64,000 bases of DNA from Rahnella bruchi (GCF_003614975.1 NZ_QZWI01000003.1:248001-312000); one strand, 5' to 3'; positions 33,989 to 44,133 are shown, counted from the stretch's first letter. Translations and numbers: made by a program. Notes: a model not told the origin generated them from the sequence alone.

Positions 33989-35134
33989 CTACGCACCTTC
34001 TGTTGTTCTTTCTTGAATTACGGTTTCCTGATGCCGGTACTGATACCACGCTGCACAGGCACCTTCGGAAGACACCATCAGCGCGCCGAACGCGTTATGC
34101 GGCGTGCAACCGGTGCCAAACAGCGGGCATTCATGCGGCTTGCAACGTCCGGTCAGCACTTCGCCGCAGCGGGAACGCGGGTCATCCGCCACCGGCTGCG
34201 CCTGCGGGCTGAAGCGCAGTTCTGCATCGAACGCTGCGTAGGCCGGGCTCAGGGAAATGCCGGACTCTTTGATAATCCCAAGCCCGCGCCATTCACTGCT
34301 GCCGGAAAGCGTAAACACCTCGCGCATGGCTTCCTGTGCCAGCAGGTTACCCTCTTGCGGCACAACGCGCCGGTACTGGTTTTCAGTTTTACACGATGCC
34401 TCGCAAACTTGTTCCACCAGCATCAGCACGCTTTGCAGCATATCCAGCGGTTCGAAACCACTGATCACCAGCGGCTTACCGAATTCTTTATTGATGAAAT
34501 AATACGGCGCGATCCCGGTCACCATACTGACGTGGCCGGGAGCCAGAAACGCATCGATGCGCACATCATCTTGTTCCAGCAGACTGCGTAAGGTCGGCAT
34601 CAGGCTGATGTGCTGGCAGAAGACGGTGAAATTGCTCAGGCCCTCACGACGTGCCTGTTGCAGCGTGACCGCAGTCACCGGCAACGTGGTTTCAAAACCG
34701 AGCGCGAAAAACACCACCTGAGACTGCGGGTTTTCACGCGCCAGTTTCAGGGCATCCAGCGGCGAATAAACCACCCGCACGTCCGCGCCCCGTTCGCGTG
34801 CCTGCAACAACGAACCGTGCTTGCCCGGCACCCGCAATGCATCGCCAAAAGTGCAAAAAATCACCCCGTCATGTGCCGCGATTTCACAGCAGGCATCAAT
34901 TCGCCCCATCGGCAGCACGCACACCGGACACCCCGGCCCGTGGATAAATTCCAGTTGCGGTGGCAGCAGTTTATCCAGACCGAATTTGAAAATAGCGTGG
35001 GTATGACCGCCGCACACTTCCATAATTTGCATCGGTTTATCTGCGCTGTAAGGCAGATGAGTCGCCCGCTGATGCAGGCGTTCGATTAATGTTTTCGCCA
35101 GTTTAGGATCCCGAAATTCATCAACAAAACGCAT
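33989..35134 (-). CDS. hypD: Hydrogenase maturation protein HypD
   Basis: Iron-sulfur scaffold that, with HypC, assembles the Fe(CN)2CO unit. The 381-residue product carries the conserved MEVCGGHTHAIFKFG, IHGPGCPVCVLPM and GFETTLPVTA motifs and the C-terminal cluster cysteines in RCGEVLTGRCKPHECPLFGTGC. Start overlaps the hypC stop by one base (TAATG). Confidence 0.97.
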   Translation of the reverse strand: MRFVDEFRDPKLAKTLIERLHQRATHLPYSADKPMQIMEVCGGHTHAIFKFGLDKLLPPQLEFIHGPGCPVCVLPMGRIDACCEIAAHDGVIFCTFGDALRVPGKHGSLLQARERGADVRVVYSPLDALKLARENPQSQVVFFALGFETTLPVTAVTLQQARREGLSNFTVFCQHISLMPTLRSLLEQDDVRIDAFLAPGHVSMVTGIAPYYFINKEFGKPLVISGFEPLDMLQSVLMLVEQVCEASCKTENQYRRVVPQEGNLLAQEAMREVFTLSGSSEWRGLGIIKESGISLSPAYAAFDAELRFSPQAQPVADDPRSRCGEVLTGRCKPHECPLFGTGCTPHNAFGALMVSSEGACAAWYQYRHQETVIQERTTEGA

Positions 35135-35412
35135 TACCTTGATTCTCCCGCACCTAAAAATAATGCGACATCGGCTTCCACTTCTTCCATCGCGTGCAGC
35201 GCGTCCAGAGTGTCCAGCGCTTCCTGCTCATCGAGGCGGCTGAGGGCAAAACCGACGTGGATTAATACCCAGCTGCCGATCAGCGCTTCGCGTTCACCTT
35301 CACACACCAGCGCGATATTGACCTCGCGGCGTAATCCGTATACCTGCGCCCAGGCATGATCGCGCTGCTGTTCATGCAGCGCGACAATTTGTCCCGGAAT
35401 GCCTATGCACAT
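35134..35412 (-). CDS. hypC: Hydrogenase maturation chaperone HypC
   Basis: Small chaperone that carries the iron-cyanide group with HypD and delivers it to the HycE precursor. The start is fixed by the requirement for an N-terminal Met-Cys: [12 protein letters not shown], where Cys2 is the essential ligand. 92 residues; the start overlaps the end of hypB by 10 bp. The C-terminal [15 protein letters not shown] is typical. Confidence 0.95.
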   Translation of the reverse strand: MCIGIPGQIVALHEQQRDHAWAQVYGLRREVNIALVCEGEREALIGSWVLIHVGFALSRLDEQEALDTLDALHAMEEVEADVALFLGAGESR

Positions 35413-36185
35413 CGCTGCTGCTCCAGCCAGAGCAGCCATTGATCCATCCCTTCACCCGTGGTGGCGGAAAGTGGGATCACTTCAATCTGCGGATTGACCT
35501 GACGCGCATTGGCGATACAGGCCTCAACGTCAAAACTGACGTAAGGCAGCAGATCGATTTTATTGAGGATCATCAGGCGCGAAGCGGCAAACATGTGCGG
35601 ATATTTAAGCGGTTTGTCTTCACCTTCAGTCACCGATAACACGGCGACTTTATGCAGCTCGCCGAGATCAAAGCTGGCCGGACACACCAGATTGCCGACG
35701 TTTTCGATAAACAACAGACTGTTATTGTTTGGTGATAACTGATGCAGCGCATCGTGAACCATTTGCGCGTCCAGATGGCAGCCTTTACCGGTATTGACCT
35801 GAATGGCCGGAACGCCGGTGGCGCGGATCCTATCGGCATCGTTGGTAGTCTGCTGATCGCCTTCAATGACCGCGCAGTCGAAATACGGTGCCAGCCGGGT
35901 CAGGGTGCTGGTCAGTAAGGTCGTTTTACCGGAACCGGGGCTGGACACCAGATTCAGCGCCAGAATGCCCGCCGCGGCAAAGTGCTCGCGGTTGTGGGCG
36001 GCAATATGATTATTCTTCGCCAGCACGTCCATTTCGATATCCACCAGACGACGCGACGCAAACGGCAGTCCGTGGGAATGCCCGTGTGAATGGTCATGGG
36101 AATGATCGTGAGAATGATGCGTGTGTTCACTGCTGATACCTTCGATACGAAGTTCGCCGCTGGCACAACCACAGGTACTGCACAT
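35403..36185 (-). CDS. hypB: Hydrogenase nickel-insertion GTPase HypB
   Basis: GTPase that, with HypA, inserts nickel into the large subunit. The N-terminus MCSTCGCAS has the high-affinity nickel site, so the ATG at 36185 is chosen. Then comes a histidine-rich stretch ([19 protein letters not shown], about 28-46, ten His), absent from E. coli HypB and likely a nickel store. G-domain: [47 protein letters not shown]. 260 residues. Nickel storage is inferred from other His-rich HypB proteins. Confidence 0.96.
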   Translation of the reverse strand: MCSTCGCASGELRIEGISSEHTHHSHDHSHDHSHGHSHGLPFASRRLVDIEMDVLAKNNHIAAHNREHFAAAGILALNLVSSPGSGKTTLLTSTLTRLAPYFDCAVIEGDQQTTNDADRIRATGVPAIQVNTGKGCHLDAQMVHDALHQLSPNNNSLLFIENVGNLVCPASFDLGELHKVAVLSVTEGEDKPLKYPHMFAASRLMILNKIDLLPYVSFDVEACIANARQVNPQIEVIPLSATTGEGMDQWLLWLEQQRCA

Positions 36186-36214
36186 AGCTTTCTCCCCGGA
36201 CAAACGAACGTCCG

Positions 36215-36559
36215 TTATTCGATTTCAATACGTTTAATTTTCATGCCGTCACCGGCAATCACCCGCAAATCCCGTCCGCCACACTGCGGGCAAATCAGCA
36301 CGTTTGGACTGAGCAGCGCGATATCCTGCTGGCAGGTGCGGCACCAGCTTTCGGCTTGCGGCGTGTCAAGATGCAGCTGGCATCCCTGCGCCAGAGTTTC
36401 GCGACACGCCAGCTCAAAACAAAACTGCACCGCTTCCGGCTCGACGCAGGAAAACGCGCCGATCTCCATCCATACCGCCGTAATTTTCCGCGCATTATTT
36501 TGCCGTCCGAACTGTTCCATTATTTCCACGGCATTCTGACATAACGTAATTTCATGCAT
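36215..36559 (-). CDS. hypA: Hydrogenase nickel-incorporation protein HypA
   Basis: Nickel metallochaperone acting with HypB. Starts MHEITLCQ, the conserved nickel-binding N-terminus, and contains the zinc site WCRTCQQ / ICPQCGG. 114 residues. The ATG at 36559 has a GGGAGGGG ribosome site and sits about 27 bp after the predicted start point of a sigma-54 promoter. The longer upstream frame is ignored because the N-terminal MH is essential. First gene of hypABCDE-fhlA. Confidence 0.96.
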   Translation of the reverse strand: MHEITLCQNAVEIMEQFGRQNNARKITAVWMEIGAFSCVEPEAVQFCFELACRETLAQGCQLHLDTPQAESWCRTCQQDIALLSPNVLICPQCGGRDLRVIAGDGMKIKRIEIE

Positions 36560-36596
36560 TATTTCCCCTCCCTCAGGAGAACAATAAAAATCAGAT

Positions 36597-36612
36597 TGCA
36601 ATATTGATGCCA
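36597..36612 (-). promoter_or_regulatory. Sigma-54 promoter of hypABCDE-fhlA
   Basis: On the minus strand TGGCATCAATATTGCA fits the -24/-12 consensus (TGGCAY...TTGCA) with correct spacing, just upstream of hypA. Confidence 0.88.
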
Positions 36613-36682
36613 GAAATTTCGTCACGGCTTTTATTGCGCAAAACATCTCGTGAAAAAATAGGCGAATACCGCCCGTCATAAT

Positions 36683-36706
36683 TGTCGAAATATGGTGTCA
36701 TCGACA
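36683..36706. promoter_or_regulatory. Probable FhlA enhancer between hypA and hycA
   Basis: TGTCGA (36683-36688) and TCGACA (36701-36706) form an inverted repeat with a 12-nt spacer, about 75 bp from the hypA sigma-54 promoter and 95 bp from the hycA one. The same half-site recurs at the other two FHL control regions. An additional ATTTCGTCA lies at 36616-36624. Confidence 0.6.
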
Positions 36707-36796
36707 TGTCATTTATTGACTCCGCTGAAATGGAACTCAGATTTGAAATGACCCAACTCATTAATTAAAAAGCATTTATCAGAATAAATCAGAAAC

Positions 36797-36812
36797 TGGC
36801 ACGCTTTATGCC
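36797..36812 (+). promoter_or_regulatory. Sigma-54 promoter of hycABCDEFGHI
   Basis: TGGCACGCTTTATGCC: consensus -24 GG and -12 GC at the right distance, about 70 bp upstream of hycA. Confidence 0.9.
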
Positions 36813-36877
36813 AACAGAGAGTTATGCGCCGTATTTTCGTCGTCACCCGACATATCAATTAACAACGGATAATGAAC

Positions 36878-37348
36878 ATGAGCACTCTCAGCGAACTGAC
36901 CACCAAAGCCGACTATATCGCCAGCAAAAACAGCCAGATGAAATCACAATGGCATACCTATCAGAATAGCCTGATCCAGGCCGTCACCACGTCAAATAAA
37001 AAGATAAATCATGAATTTAACTGCGGAGAAGAACAGGATATCCGCTTTGCGCTGTTCAATCATTTCGAGATCAGCATTCATCAGGGAGATGACTTTTACA
37101 GTCAGGACATCATCTACAGCCTGAATATGGCGCAAGGCCAGGAAGAGGCGGATTTCAGAGCCTTCGCGCAGGCCAGATTGAGTGAAGAAGGCCGCCTGGA
37201 CGACACGGTAGACATCCATGACAGGAATGCCGTGCTTGAACATTATCTGAATAAGATCTCCGCTATTTATCAGTGTCTGTTTGATTCACTGCACAGTAAT
37301 CAGCCTGTTCATCCGCAATTAGAAAAATTACTCCGCCACGCAGGATAA
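36878..37348 (+). CDS. hycA: Formate hydrogenlyase regulatory protein HycA
   Basis: Cytoplasmic protein that dampens FhlA-dependent expression of the formate regulon. The 156-residue sequence is recognisable by SELTTKADYIASKNSQMKSQW and DRNAVLEHYLNKISAIYQCLF, aligning with E. coli HycA. Start at 36878 is preferred over the ATG two codons earlier because GGA lies 8 bp before it. A 150-bp gap to hycB contains FhlA-like palindromes. Confidence 0.88.
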   Translation: MSTLSELTTKADYIASKNSQMKSQWHTYQNSLIQAVTTSNKKINHEFNCGEEQDIRFALFNHFEISIHQGDDFYSQDIIYSLNMAQGQEEADFRAFAQARLSEEGRLDDTVDIHDRNAVLEHYLNKISAIYQCLFDSLHSNQPVHPQLEKLLRHAG

Positions 37349-37431
37349 AAAACCAAAAATATTATTTCCAGGTCGGGTGGAAATAAGCGTTTTTACCGGA
37401 TGTATTGCCCGTTTTTTAACGGACTCAATGC

Positions 37432-37487
37432 CGACATAAATGTCGAAATGTCAATTTAAGTGCCGATTTCGTCACCTTTGACGAAAT
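37432..37487. promoter_or_regulatory. Probable FhlA sites between hycA and hycB
   Basis: Two palindromes: CGACAT-AA-ATGTCG (37432-37445), and ATTTCGTCA / TGACGAAAT with a 4-nt spacer (37466-37487). In E. coli an FhlA upstream site is also known in the hycA-hycB gap. The second one ends only 15 bp before the hycB start. Confidence 0.65.
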
Positions 37488-37501
37488 ACCAAGGAGACTT
37501 C

Positions 37502-38128
37502 ATGCGCAATATGGCCGCCATGAATCAGTATGTGATCGCGGACCCCAAACTTTGTATTGGCTGCAATACCTGCATGGCCAGCTGTTCGCGGGAGCATCAG
37601 CTGCAGGGTCTGCAATCTGCGCCCCGTTTGCAGGTGATGCGTAACCGGCTGGATTCCGCGCCGGTGATGTGTCACCAGTGTGAAGACGCGCCTTGTGCGC
37701 AGGTTTGTCCGGTGAACGCCATCACCCGTGAAAACGATGCAATTCATCTTAACGAGAGTCTGTGTGTGAGCTGCAAACTGTGCGGCATCGCCTGTCCGTT
37801 CGGGGCGATTACGTTTTCTGCCAGCACCCCGCTGGATATCCCGCGCGACTGTAATACCTCCAAAGCACTGCCCGCACCCCATGCGCCGCGTGCCGTCAGT
37901 CCGTTTCTCGACTGCGTGCCGGGGCTTCGCGCCGTGGCAGTGAAATGCGATTTATGCCGCTTCAGCCCCGAAGGTCCAGCCTGCATTAAAACCTGCCCGA
38001 CGCAGGCCATCACACTGATTACCGCCAGTCTGTCTGAATATTCCAGCCAGCAAAAACGCCTCAATGCCATGAACGTTTTCCCCGCCGGACTGACCTCACT
38101 GAACGCCCCTGATACGGAGGCTAAATAA
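37502..38128 (+). CDS. hycB: Formate hydrogenlyase iron-sulfur subunit HycB
   Basis: Ferredoxin-like subunit with four [4Fe-4S] clusters that links formate dehydrogenase H to the hydrogenase. Cysteine motifs: CIGCNTCMASC, CHQCEDAPCAQVC, CVSCKLCGIAC, CDLCRF with CIKTCP. 208 residues from ATG 37502, which has an AAGGAG ribosome site; the E. coli start aligns six codons further in (MNQYVIADP). Stop overlaps the hycC start. Confidence 0.95.
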   Translation: MRNMAAMNQYVIADPKLCIGCNTCMASCSREHQLQGLQSAPRLQVMRNRLDSAPVMCHQCEDAPCAQVCPVNAITRENDAIHLNESLCVSCKLCGIACPFGAITFSASTPLDIPRDCNTSKALPAPHAPRAVSPFLDCVPGLRAVAVKCDLCRFSPEGPACIKTCPTQAITLITASLSEYSSQQKRLNAMNVFPAGLTSLNAPDTEAK

Positions 38129-40032
38129 TGACGACTTTATTTTCCGGTGAACCGGCGTCGTTACTGGCGCTGGCGCTGCTGGTTTGGGTACTTAGCGGCA
38201 TTGGCGGCTGGCTTGTGGCCGCTGTGGCGAAAGTCAGCAGCCTGATTTTTGGCGCGGGCGGCATGGTTGCTGCACTTTGCGTCATCGCTGCCGCATTACA
38301 GATTATGCAAGGCGGTGCGGCGGTTCAGGCCGTGCTGCCGGTTCTGCCCTTTAACGCAGAACTGACTGCTCTGAATGCGTTAATTCTGCTGGCGATGTCC
38401 GTCACTGCGGCCATCAGCAGCCTGTATGCCTGTGCATGGCTGGCGAATGTCAGTGCGCGCAAGCGTGCCCGTACCGGTCTGATGTGCAATCTGCTGATGG
38501 CCGCGTTGACGGCGGCGGCGATTTCGGCCAGCGCCGTAGAACTTGTCCTGATGATGGAAATGGCGGCCCTGTGCGCCTATTTCATGATTGTGCAGACCGA
38601 TGATGTGAAAAGCCGCCGTGCGGGTCTGAATCAGTTTTTATCCGGCCGTGCCGGTACGCTGTGCCTGATCCTGGCCTTCGCCCTGCTGCATCACGCCAGC
38701 GGCAGCATGAATTTTGAGGTGCTGCGTCATGTGACGTTCACGCCGGGCATTAAATCGGCGGCGTTCGTGCTGGCGCTGGCCGGTTTCGGGTTGTATGCCG
38801 GGATTATCCCGCTGCACGCCTGGGTGCCGCAGTCGCACTCCAGCGCACCGGCTCATGCCGCCGCCCTGTTCTCTTCTGCTCTGATGAAAATCGGCATTAT
38901 CGGCATTGTAAAAGTCGGTCTGGATCTGCTGGGCGCACCGCCACTCTGGTGGGGCCTGATGGTATTGCTTCTGGCTGTCCTGACCGCGTTTATCGGCGGA
39001 TTGTATGCCCTGATGGAGCATGATATCCGTCGCCTGCTCGCCTATCACACGCTGGAAAACGTCGGAATTATTCTGCTGGGTGTCGGGGGTGCAATGACCG
39101 GCGTGGCGCTGAATCTGCCGCTGCTGGCGTCTCTCGCGCTGCTGGCGGGCCTGTTCCATCTGTTCAATCACGGATTGTTTAAAACGGCGCTGTTCCTCGG
39201 TGCCGGTGAAATTGAAATGCAGACCGGCATTAAGGATATGGAAAAACTTGGCGGGATCGCCCGTCTGATGCCGTGGACTGCGGCTGCCATGCTGATTGCG
39301 CTGATGTCGATGGCCGCGCTGCCACCGTTAAACGGTTTCGCCAGCGAATGGCTGCTGTATCAGTCACTGTTTCAGCTGAGCGCCAGCCACGTCTTTATCG
39401 CCCGTCTGATGGGGCCGCTGCTGGCGGTCGGTCTGGCTCTGACCGGCGCGCTGGCGCTGATGTGTATTGCCAAAGTTTTTGGCGTCACTTTCCTTGGTAC
39501 ACCACGCTGTCAGGCCGCAGCGGATGCCACACCGGCACCACTGGCAATGACATGCAGCACGGTATTGCTGGCGCTGCTGTGCGTGATTTCCGGCGTGGCC
39601 TCACCGTGGATTATTCCGCAATTCTCCGCCGTCGCCGCTTCCGTACTGAACACGCCAGTTCTGCTGGCTGCCCAGCATGGCGTGGTGTTCTCCCCGACGT
39701 CCGCGGTGTCTGCGCCGATGGTAGCGATTCTGCTGCTGGGGATGCCGATAGTGCCGTGGCTTATCGCCGTGGTACTGCGCGGTGCACGGCTGCCAAACCG
39801 TTCGCGTGGCGACGCATGGGCCTGTGGTTATGCACACTCCCCCGACATGGTGGTGACAGCGACCGGTTTCGCCCAGCCACTGCGCGTGATGTTCGCCCCG
39901 CTTTACCGTCTGCGCATTCATGCGACACCGGCGTCACTGGTTTGCGCCCTGCACCGTGGCTGGCTGGGGGCTTTCTGCCGTCGTCTGGCGTTCATCGAAC
40001 TGGCCGTATTACTGGTCGTGGCTTTTGCCTGA
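38128..40032 (+). CDS. hycC: Formate hydrogenlyase membrane subunit HycC
   Basis: Large membrane arm subunit of FHL-1, homologous to complex I NuoL/Mrp antiporter proteins. 634 residues with about 14-16 predicted helices; the antiporter core has PLHAWVPQSHSSAPAHAAALFSS, HDIRRLLAYHTLENVGII and LFHLFNHGLFKTALFLGAG with the conserved Lys/His residues. Whether FHL-1 conserves energy through it is still debated. One-base overlap with hycB. Confidence 0.95.
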   Translation: MTTLFSGEPASLLALALLVWVLSGIGGWLVAAVAKVSSLIFGAGGMVAALCVIAAALQIMQGGAAVQAVLPVLPFNAELTALNALILLAMSVTAAISSLYACAWLANVSARKRARTGLMCNLLMAALTAAAISASAVELVLMMEMAALCAYFMIVQTDDVKSRRAGLNQFLSGRAGTLCLILAFALLHHASGSMNFEVLRHVTFTPGIKSAAFVLALAGFGLYAGIIPLHAWVPQSHSSAPAHAAALFSSALMKIGIIGIVKVGLDLLGAPPLWWGLMVLLLAVLTAFIGGLYALMEHDIRRLLAYHTLENVGIILLGVGGAMTGVALNLPLLASLALLAGLFHLFNHGLFKTALFLGAGEIEMQTGIKDMEKLGGIARLMPWTAAAMLIALMSMAALPPLNGFASEWLLYQSLFQLSASHVFIARLMGPLLAVGLALTGALALMCIAKVFGVTFLGTPRCQAAADATPAPLAMTCSTVLLALLCVISGVASPWIIPQFSAVAASVLNTPVLLAAQHGVVFSPTSAVSAPMVAILLLGMPIVPWLIAVVLRGARLPNRSRGDAWACGYAHSPDMVVTATGFAQPLRVMFAPLYRLRIHATPASLVCALHRGWLGAFCRRLAFIELAVLLVVAFA

Positions 40033-40042
40033 GGAACTGACT

Positions 40043-40996
40043 ATGAATTTTCCCTCCCTGCTTGCCGGTTCGCTGTGGCCGCTGGCGCTGCTCCAGGCGG
40101 CAGCTTTACTGGCTGTCGCTCCGTTGTTTGCCGGATTCAGCCGCGTGATGCGTGCGCGGATGCACAACCGGCGCGGACCCGGCATATTTCAGGAATACCG
40201 TGATATCGCCAAATTACTCCAGCGTCAGAGCGTCGCACCCGCAGCGGCAGGCATGGTGTTTCGCAGTATGCCGTATCTGCTGACCGGTGGTTTGCTGGTG
40301 ATTGTCACCGCCCTCCCGATGGTGACGCTGACCTCACCGATGGGCGCGGCGGGCGACCTGATCACCATTATCTATCTGTTTGCCGTGGTGCGTTTTGTCT
40401 TTGCCATCGCCGGTCTCGACACCGGCAGTACTTTCACCGGTATTGGCGCCAGCCGCGAAGCCGTTCTCGGTGTACTGGTTGAGCCGATCCTGCTGCTCGG
40501 CCTGTGGGTGGCGGCGCTGGTCGCCGGTTCCACTTCGCTCGGCGCGATTGCCGCCCGCGTTCTGCACTGGCCGCTGTCTTCTTCCTTAACCCTGATTCTG
40601 GCCGGTCTGGCCTGTGCGTTCGCCACGTATATCGAAATGGGCAAATTGCCGTTTGATATGGCCGAAGCCGAGCAGGAATTACAGGAAGGTCCGCTGACTG
40701 AATATTCCGGCGCGGCGTTAGGCGTGCTGAAAATCGGCATCAGCCTGAAACAACTGGTGGTGTTGCAGTTGTTCCTCGGCCTGTTTTTCCCATTCGGCAT
40801 GGCAGAACACCTGACACCGCTGGCGCTGCTGACCGCCGTGATCTTCTGCCTGCTGAAACTGCTGATCGCCGTGTTTGTCGTCGCGCTTATCGAGAACAGC
40901 GTCGCCCGACTGCGCTTTCTTAAAACCTCCCGCACTACGTGGGCGGGGTTCGGTCTGGCGTTTCTGGCACTGGTTTCCTGGCTGGTCGCAGGCTGA
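40043..40996 (+). CDS. hycD: Formate hydrogenlyase membrane subunit HycD
   Basis: NuoH-like membrane subunit anchoring the hydrogenase arm. 317 residues, about eight helices, with MRARMHNRRGPGIFQEYRDI and EMGKLPFDMAEAEQELQEG, the two conserved cytoplasmic loops. Start at ATG 40043 after GAGGAA; the frame is open upstream into hycC but that is not used. Confidence 0.95.
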   Translation: MNFPSLLAGSLWPLALLQAAALLAVAPLFAGFSRVMRARMHNRRGPGIFQEYRDIAKLLQRQSVAPAAAGMVFRSMPYLLTGGLLVIVTALPMVTLTSPMGAAGDLITIIYLFAVVRFVFAIAGLDTGSTFTGIGASREAVLGVLVEPILLLGLWVAALVAGSTSLGAIAARVLHWPLSSSLTLILAGLACAFATYIEMGKLPFDMAEAEQELQEGPLTEYSGAALGVLKIGISLKQLVVLQLFLGLFFPFGMAEHLTPLALLTAVIFCLLKLLIAVFVVALIENSVARLRFLKTSRTTWAGFGLAFLALVSWLVAG

Positions 40997-41041
40997 CCTG
41001 ACATTTTTTCTTATCCCGCCACGGCGGGAAGAGGCTTTGCA

Positions 41042-42766
41042 ATGAGTGAGTTCAACACCGCATTAAATCAAAATCCGGTCGGTAAAGAGTATCTGGCTGC
41101 ACTGGAAAAACAGTTCCCTTCGGCGATCCTCGGCAGCGAATGGCAGACCGACACCCAGGCGACCGTCACCATCAGGCTGAACTGGCTGCCGGAAGTGGTC
41201 GAATGGCTGTACTACCAGCAGGGCGGCTGGCTTTCCGTGCTGTTCGGGAACGATGAGCGCACGCTGTGCGGCAATTACGCACTGTATTACGTGCTGTCGA
41301 TGGAAAAAGGCGTGAAATGCTGGATAACCGTGCGCGCTGAAGTGGATCCGATTTCGCTGGAATTCCCTTCCGTGACGCCTCGCGTACCGGCCGCCGTCTG
41401 GGGTGAGCGCGAAGTGCGGGATATGTACGGTTTGCGCCCGGTCGGCTTGCCTGACGAACGCCGTCTGGTACTGCCGGATGACTGGCCAGACGATTTATAT
41501 CCGCTGCGCAAAGATGCGATGGATTACCGCCAGCGCCCTGCCCCGACCACGGACGACGAAACCTATCCGTTTATTTCTGAGGCCAAAGAAGGCAGCAAAA
41601 TCGTGCCGATTGGCCCGCTACACGTCACTTCTGACGAACCCGGACACTTTCGTCTGTTTGTTGATGGCGAAGACATTATTGACGCGGATTACCGTCTGTT
41701 CTACGTACATCGCGGCATGGAAAAACTGGCCGAAACCCGCATGGGCTATAACGAAGTGACGTTTTTGTCAGACCGCGTGTGTGGCATTTGCGGCTTCACT
41801 CATAGCGTGGCTTACACCTCGTCGGTCGAAAATGCGATGGGCATTGTAGTGCCGGAACGCGCGCAGATGATCCGCTCCATTTTGCTGGAAGTGGAACGTC
41901 TGCACAGCCATCTGCTGAACCTCGGGCTGGCCTGTCACTTTGTCGGTTTTGACTCCGGCTTCATGCAGTTTTTCCGCATCCGTGAACAGTCGATGAAGAT
42001 GGCGGAAATCCTGACCGGGGCGCGCAAAACTTACGGCATGAATCTGATCGGCGGTATTCGTCGCGACATTTTAAAAGACGACATGATCGCCACCATCGCG
42101 CTGGCGGGCGGCATGCGCCGTGACCTGAATGAGCTGGTGGATATTTTGCTGAGTACCGCCAATACAGAGCAGCGCAGCATGGGCGTCGGCATTCTGGATC
42201 CGCAGGTGGCCCGCGATTTCAGCAACGTGGGCCCGATGGTGCGCGGCAGCGGTCACCGTCGCGATATGCGACAGGATCACCCCTACGCCGGTTACGCCAA
42301 ACTGCCGTTCGAGCTGTGCAGCGAAACCGGCAACGACGTCTATTCCCGCCTGAAAGTCCGGATCCATGAAGTTTTCAACGCGCTGAACATGATCGAGTTT
42401 GGCCTGCAAAGTCTGCCCGGCGGCCCGCTGGCGGTAGAAGGCTTTAACTATATTCCGCACCGTTTCGCGCTGGGTTTTGCCGAAGCGCCACGCGGTGATG
42501 ACATCCACTGGAGCATGACCGGCGACAACCAGAAGCTGTTCCGCTGGCGCTGTCGTGCGGCGACTTACGCCAACTGGCCGACGCTGCGCTACATGCTGCG
42601 CGGCAATACCGTTTCCGATGCCCCGCTGATTATCGGCAGCCTCGACCCCTGCTATTCCTGCACCGACCGTATGACGGTGGTCGATGTGCGCAAGAAAACG
42701 TCCATCGTCGTGCCTTACAAAGAGATCGAACGTTACGGCATCGAACGCAAAAATTCGCCGCTTTAA
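41042..42766 (+). CDS. hycE: Hydrogenase 3 large subunit HycE
   Basis: Catalytic NiFe subunit that reduces protons to hydrogen. 574 residues: an N-terminal NuoC-like domain (about 1-180), then a NuoD-like catalytic domain. Nickel-binding motifs are RVCGICGFTHS near 245 and DPCYSCTDR near 535-543. The C-terminal peptide of 31 residues starting MTVVDVRKKTS after that Arg is the part removed by HycI once nickel is inserted. Closely matches E. coli HycE. Confidence 0.97.
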   Translation: MSEFNTALNQNPVGKEYLAALEKQFPSAILGSEWQTDTQATVTIRLNWLPEVVEWLYYQQGGWLSVLFGNDERTLCGNYALYYVLSMEKGVKCWITVRAEVDPISLEFPSVTPRVPAAVWGEREVRDMYGLRPVGLPDERRLVLPDDWPDDLYPLRKDAMDYRQRPAPTTDDETYPFISEAKEGSKIVPIGPLHVTSDEPGHFRLFVDGEDIIDADYRLFYVHRGMEKLAETRMGYNEVTFLSDRVCGICGFTHSVAYTSSVENAMGIVVPERAQMIRSILLEVERLHSHLLNLGLACHFVGFDSGFMQFFRIREQSMKMAEILTGARKTYGMNLIGGIRRDILKDDMIATIALAGGMRRDLNELVDILLSTANTEQRSMGVGILDPQVARDFSNVGPMVRGSGHRRDMRQDHPYAGYAKLPFELCSETGNDVYSRLKVRIHEVFNALNMIEFGLQSLPGGPLAVEGFNYIPHRFALGFAEAPRGDDIHWSMTGDNQKLFRWRCRAATYANWPTLRYMLRGNTVSDAPLIIGSLDPCYSCTDRMTVVDVRKKTSIVVPYKEIERYGIERKNSPL

Positions 42767-42781
42767 GGAGCCGCTCAAATC

Positions 42782-43336
42782 ATGCTGAAACTGATTAAAA
42801 AAGTGCTCAAAACCGGCACGGCGACGGTGGGATATCCGTTCCAGCCGCTAGATTTAGCGCCCAACTTTCGCGGCAAACCGCAATACACCGCGCAGCAGTG
42901 TATTGCCTGCGGTGCCTGCGCCAATGCCTGTCCTTCCAACGCGCTGACCATGACCACGGCAGAAGACGGCGAAACCCTCCGCTGGCAGCTGTTTTTAGGT
43001 CGCTGCATTTTCTGCGCCCGCTGCGAGGAAGTCTGCCCGACGGCGGCCATCAAATTATCGCAGGAATTCGAACTGGCGGTCTGGCGCAAAGAGGACCTGT
43101 ATGAAACCGCGGATTTCCCTGTCTGCCATTGCCGGGAATGCGGCAAGCCTTACGCCGTGCAAAAGGAAATCGACTTTGCGCTCAGCCTGTTGCAGGAAAG
43201 CGCCGCGCTGAGCGACCGGCAGATAAGCGATCGCCGCGTGCAATATGAAACCTGCCCGACATGCAAAAAAATGCACGGTCTTTCTTCCAGCGACCGCATT
43301 GATATTGGCCGCCATATGACTACGGAGGCCCGCTGA
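42782..43336 (+). CDS. hycF: Formate hydrogenlyase iron-sulfur subunit HycF
   Basis: NuoI-like subunit carrying two [4Fe-4S] clusters: [12 protein letters not shown] and [12 protein letters not shown]. 184 residues, with an added C-terminal zinc-ribbon-like set of cysteines (CHCRECG, CPTCKK) also present in E. coli HycF. Stop overlaps the hycG start by one base. Confidence 0.95.
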   Translation: MLKLIKKVLKTGTATVGYPFQPLDLAPNFRGKPQYTAQQCIACGACANACPSNALTMTTAEDGETLRWQLFLGRCIFCARCEEVCPTAAIKLSQEFELAVWRKEDLYETADFPVCHCRECGKPYAVQKEIDFALSLLQESAALSDRQISDRRVQYETCPTCKKMHGLSSSDRIDIGRHMTTEAR

Positions 43337-44133
43337 TGAGCCATAACCCGATTGCGCCGCGTGACGAAAATGGCCTGCCGGTGCCCGTAACGCTGGATGA
43401 AAGTATTGCCAAACTGAAATCGACTTTACTTAACAGCATCCGTCGTTCCGCCTACGTTTACCGTGTGGACTGCGGCGGCTGTAACGGCTGTGAGATTGAG
43501 ATTTTCGCCGCCATCTCACCCCTGTTTGACGCTGAACGTTTTGGCATCAAAGTCGTTCCATCGCCGCGCCACGCAGATATTTTGCTTTTTACCGGTGCGG
43601 TCACCCGTGCGATGCGTATGCCCGCTTTGCGTGCCTGGGATTCAGCGCCGGACCCGAAAATCTGCATTTCCTACGGCGCGTGCGGTAACAGCGGCGGTAT
43701 TTTCCACGACCTTTATTGCGTCTGGGGCGGCACAGACAAAATCGTACCGGTAGACGTTTACATCCCCGGCTGCCCGCCGACACCGGCGGCAACTATTTAT
43801 GGTTTCGCGATGGCGCTGGGTTTGCTGGACCAAAAAATCAAAGGCCAGCAACACGACGAGACAGCCGCAGAACCGGCTGCTTTATTGCATCCCGAACTGC
43901 CGCAGCCGTTGCGCGTGCTGCTCGACCGCGAGGCGCGTCGCATGGCCGGTTATCGCTATGGTCGCCAGATTGCCGATGAGTTTATGGAACTCGTCGCTGC
44001 GCCCGGTTTGCTGCCGGTGGAGCAACGGGTTTCTGAATATCTCGCGCAGAAAAGTGACCTCCGCCTGAGCGAAATCGTCGGCAACCTGCAACACATTTAT
44101 CAGCAGGTGCTGCGCGGGGAGGTACGTCTGTGA
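43336..44133 (+). CDS. hycG: Hydrogenase 3 small subunit HycG
   Basis: NuoB-like subunit holding the proximal [4Fe-4S] cluster next to the NiFe site. Motifs: [28 protein letters not shown], and [15 protein letters not shown]. 265 residues. Confidence 0.96.
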   Translation: MSHNPIAPRDENGLPVPVTLDESIAKLKSTLLNSIRRSAYVYRVDCGGCNGCEIEIFAAISPLFDAERFGIKVVPSPRHADILLFTGAVTRAMRMPALRAWDSAPDPKICISYGACGNSGGIFHDLYCVWGGTDKIVPVDVYIPGCPPTPAATIYGFAMALGLLDQKIKGQQHDETAAEPAALLHPELPQPLRVLLDREARRMAGYRYGRQIADEFMELVAAPGLLPVEQRVSEYLAQKSDLRLSEIVGNLQHIYQQVLRGEVRL

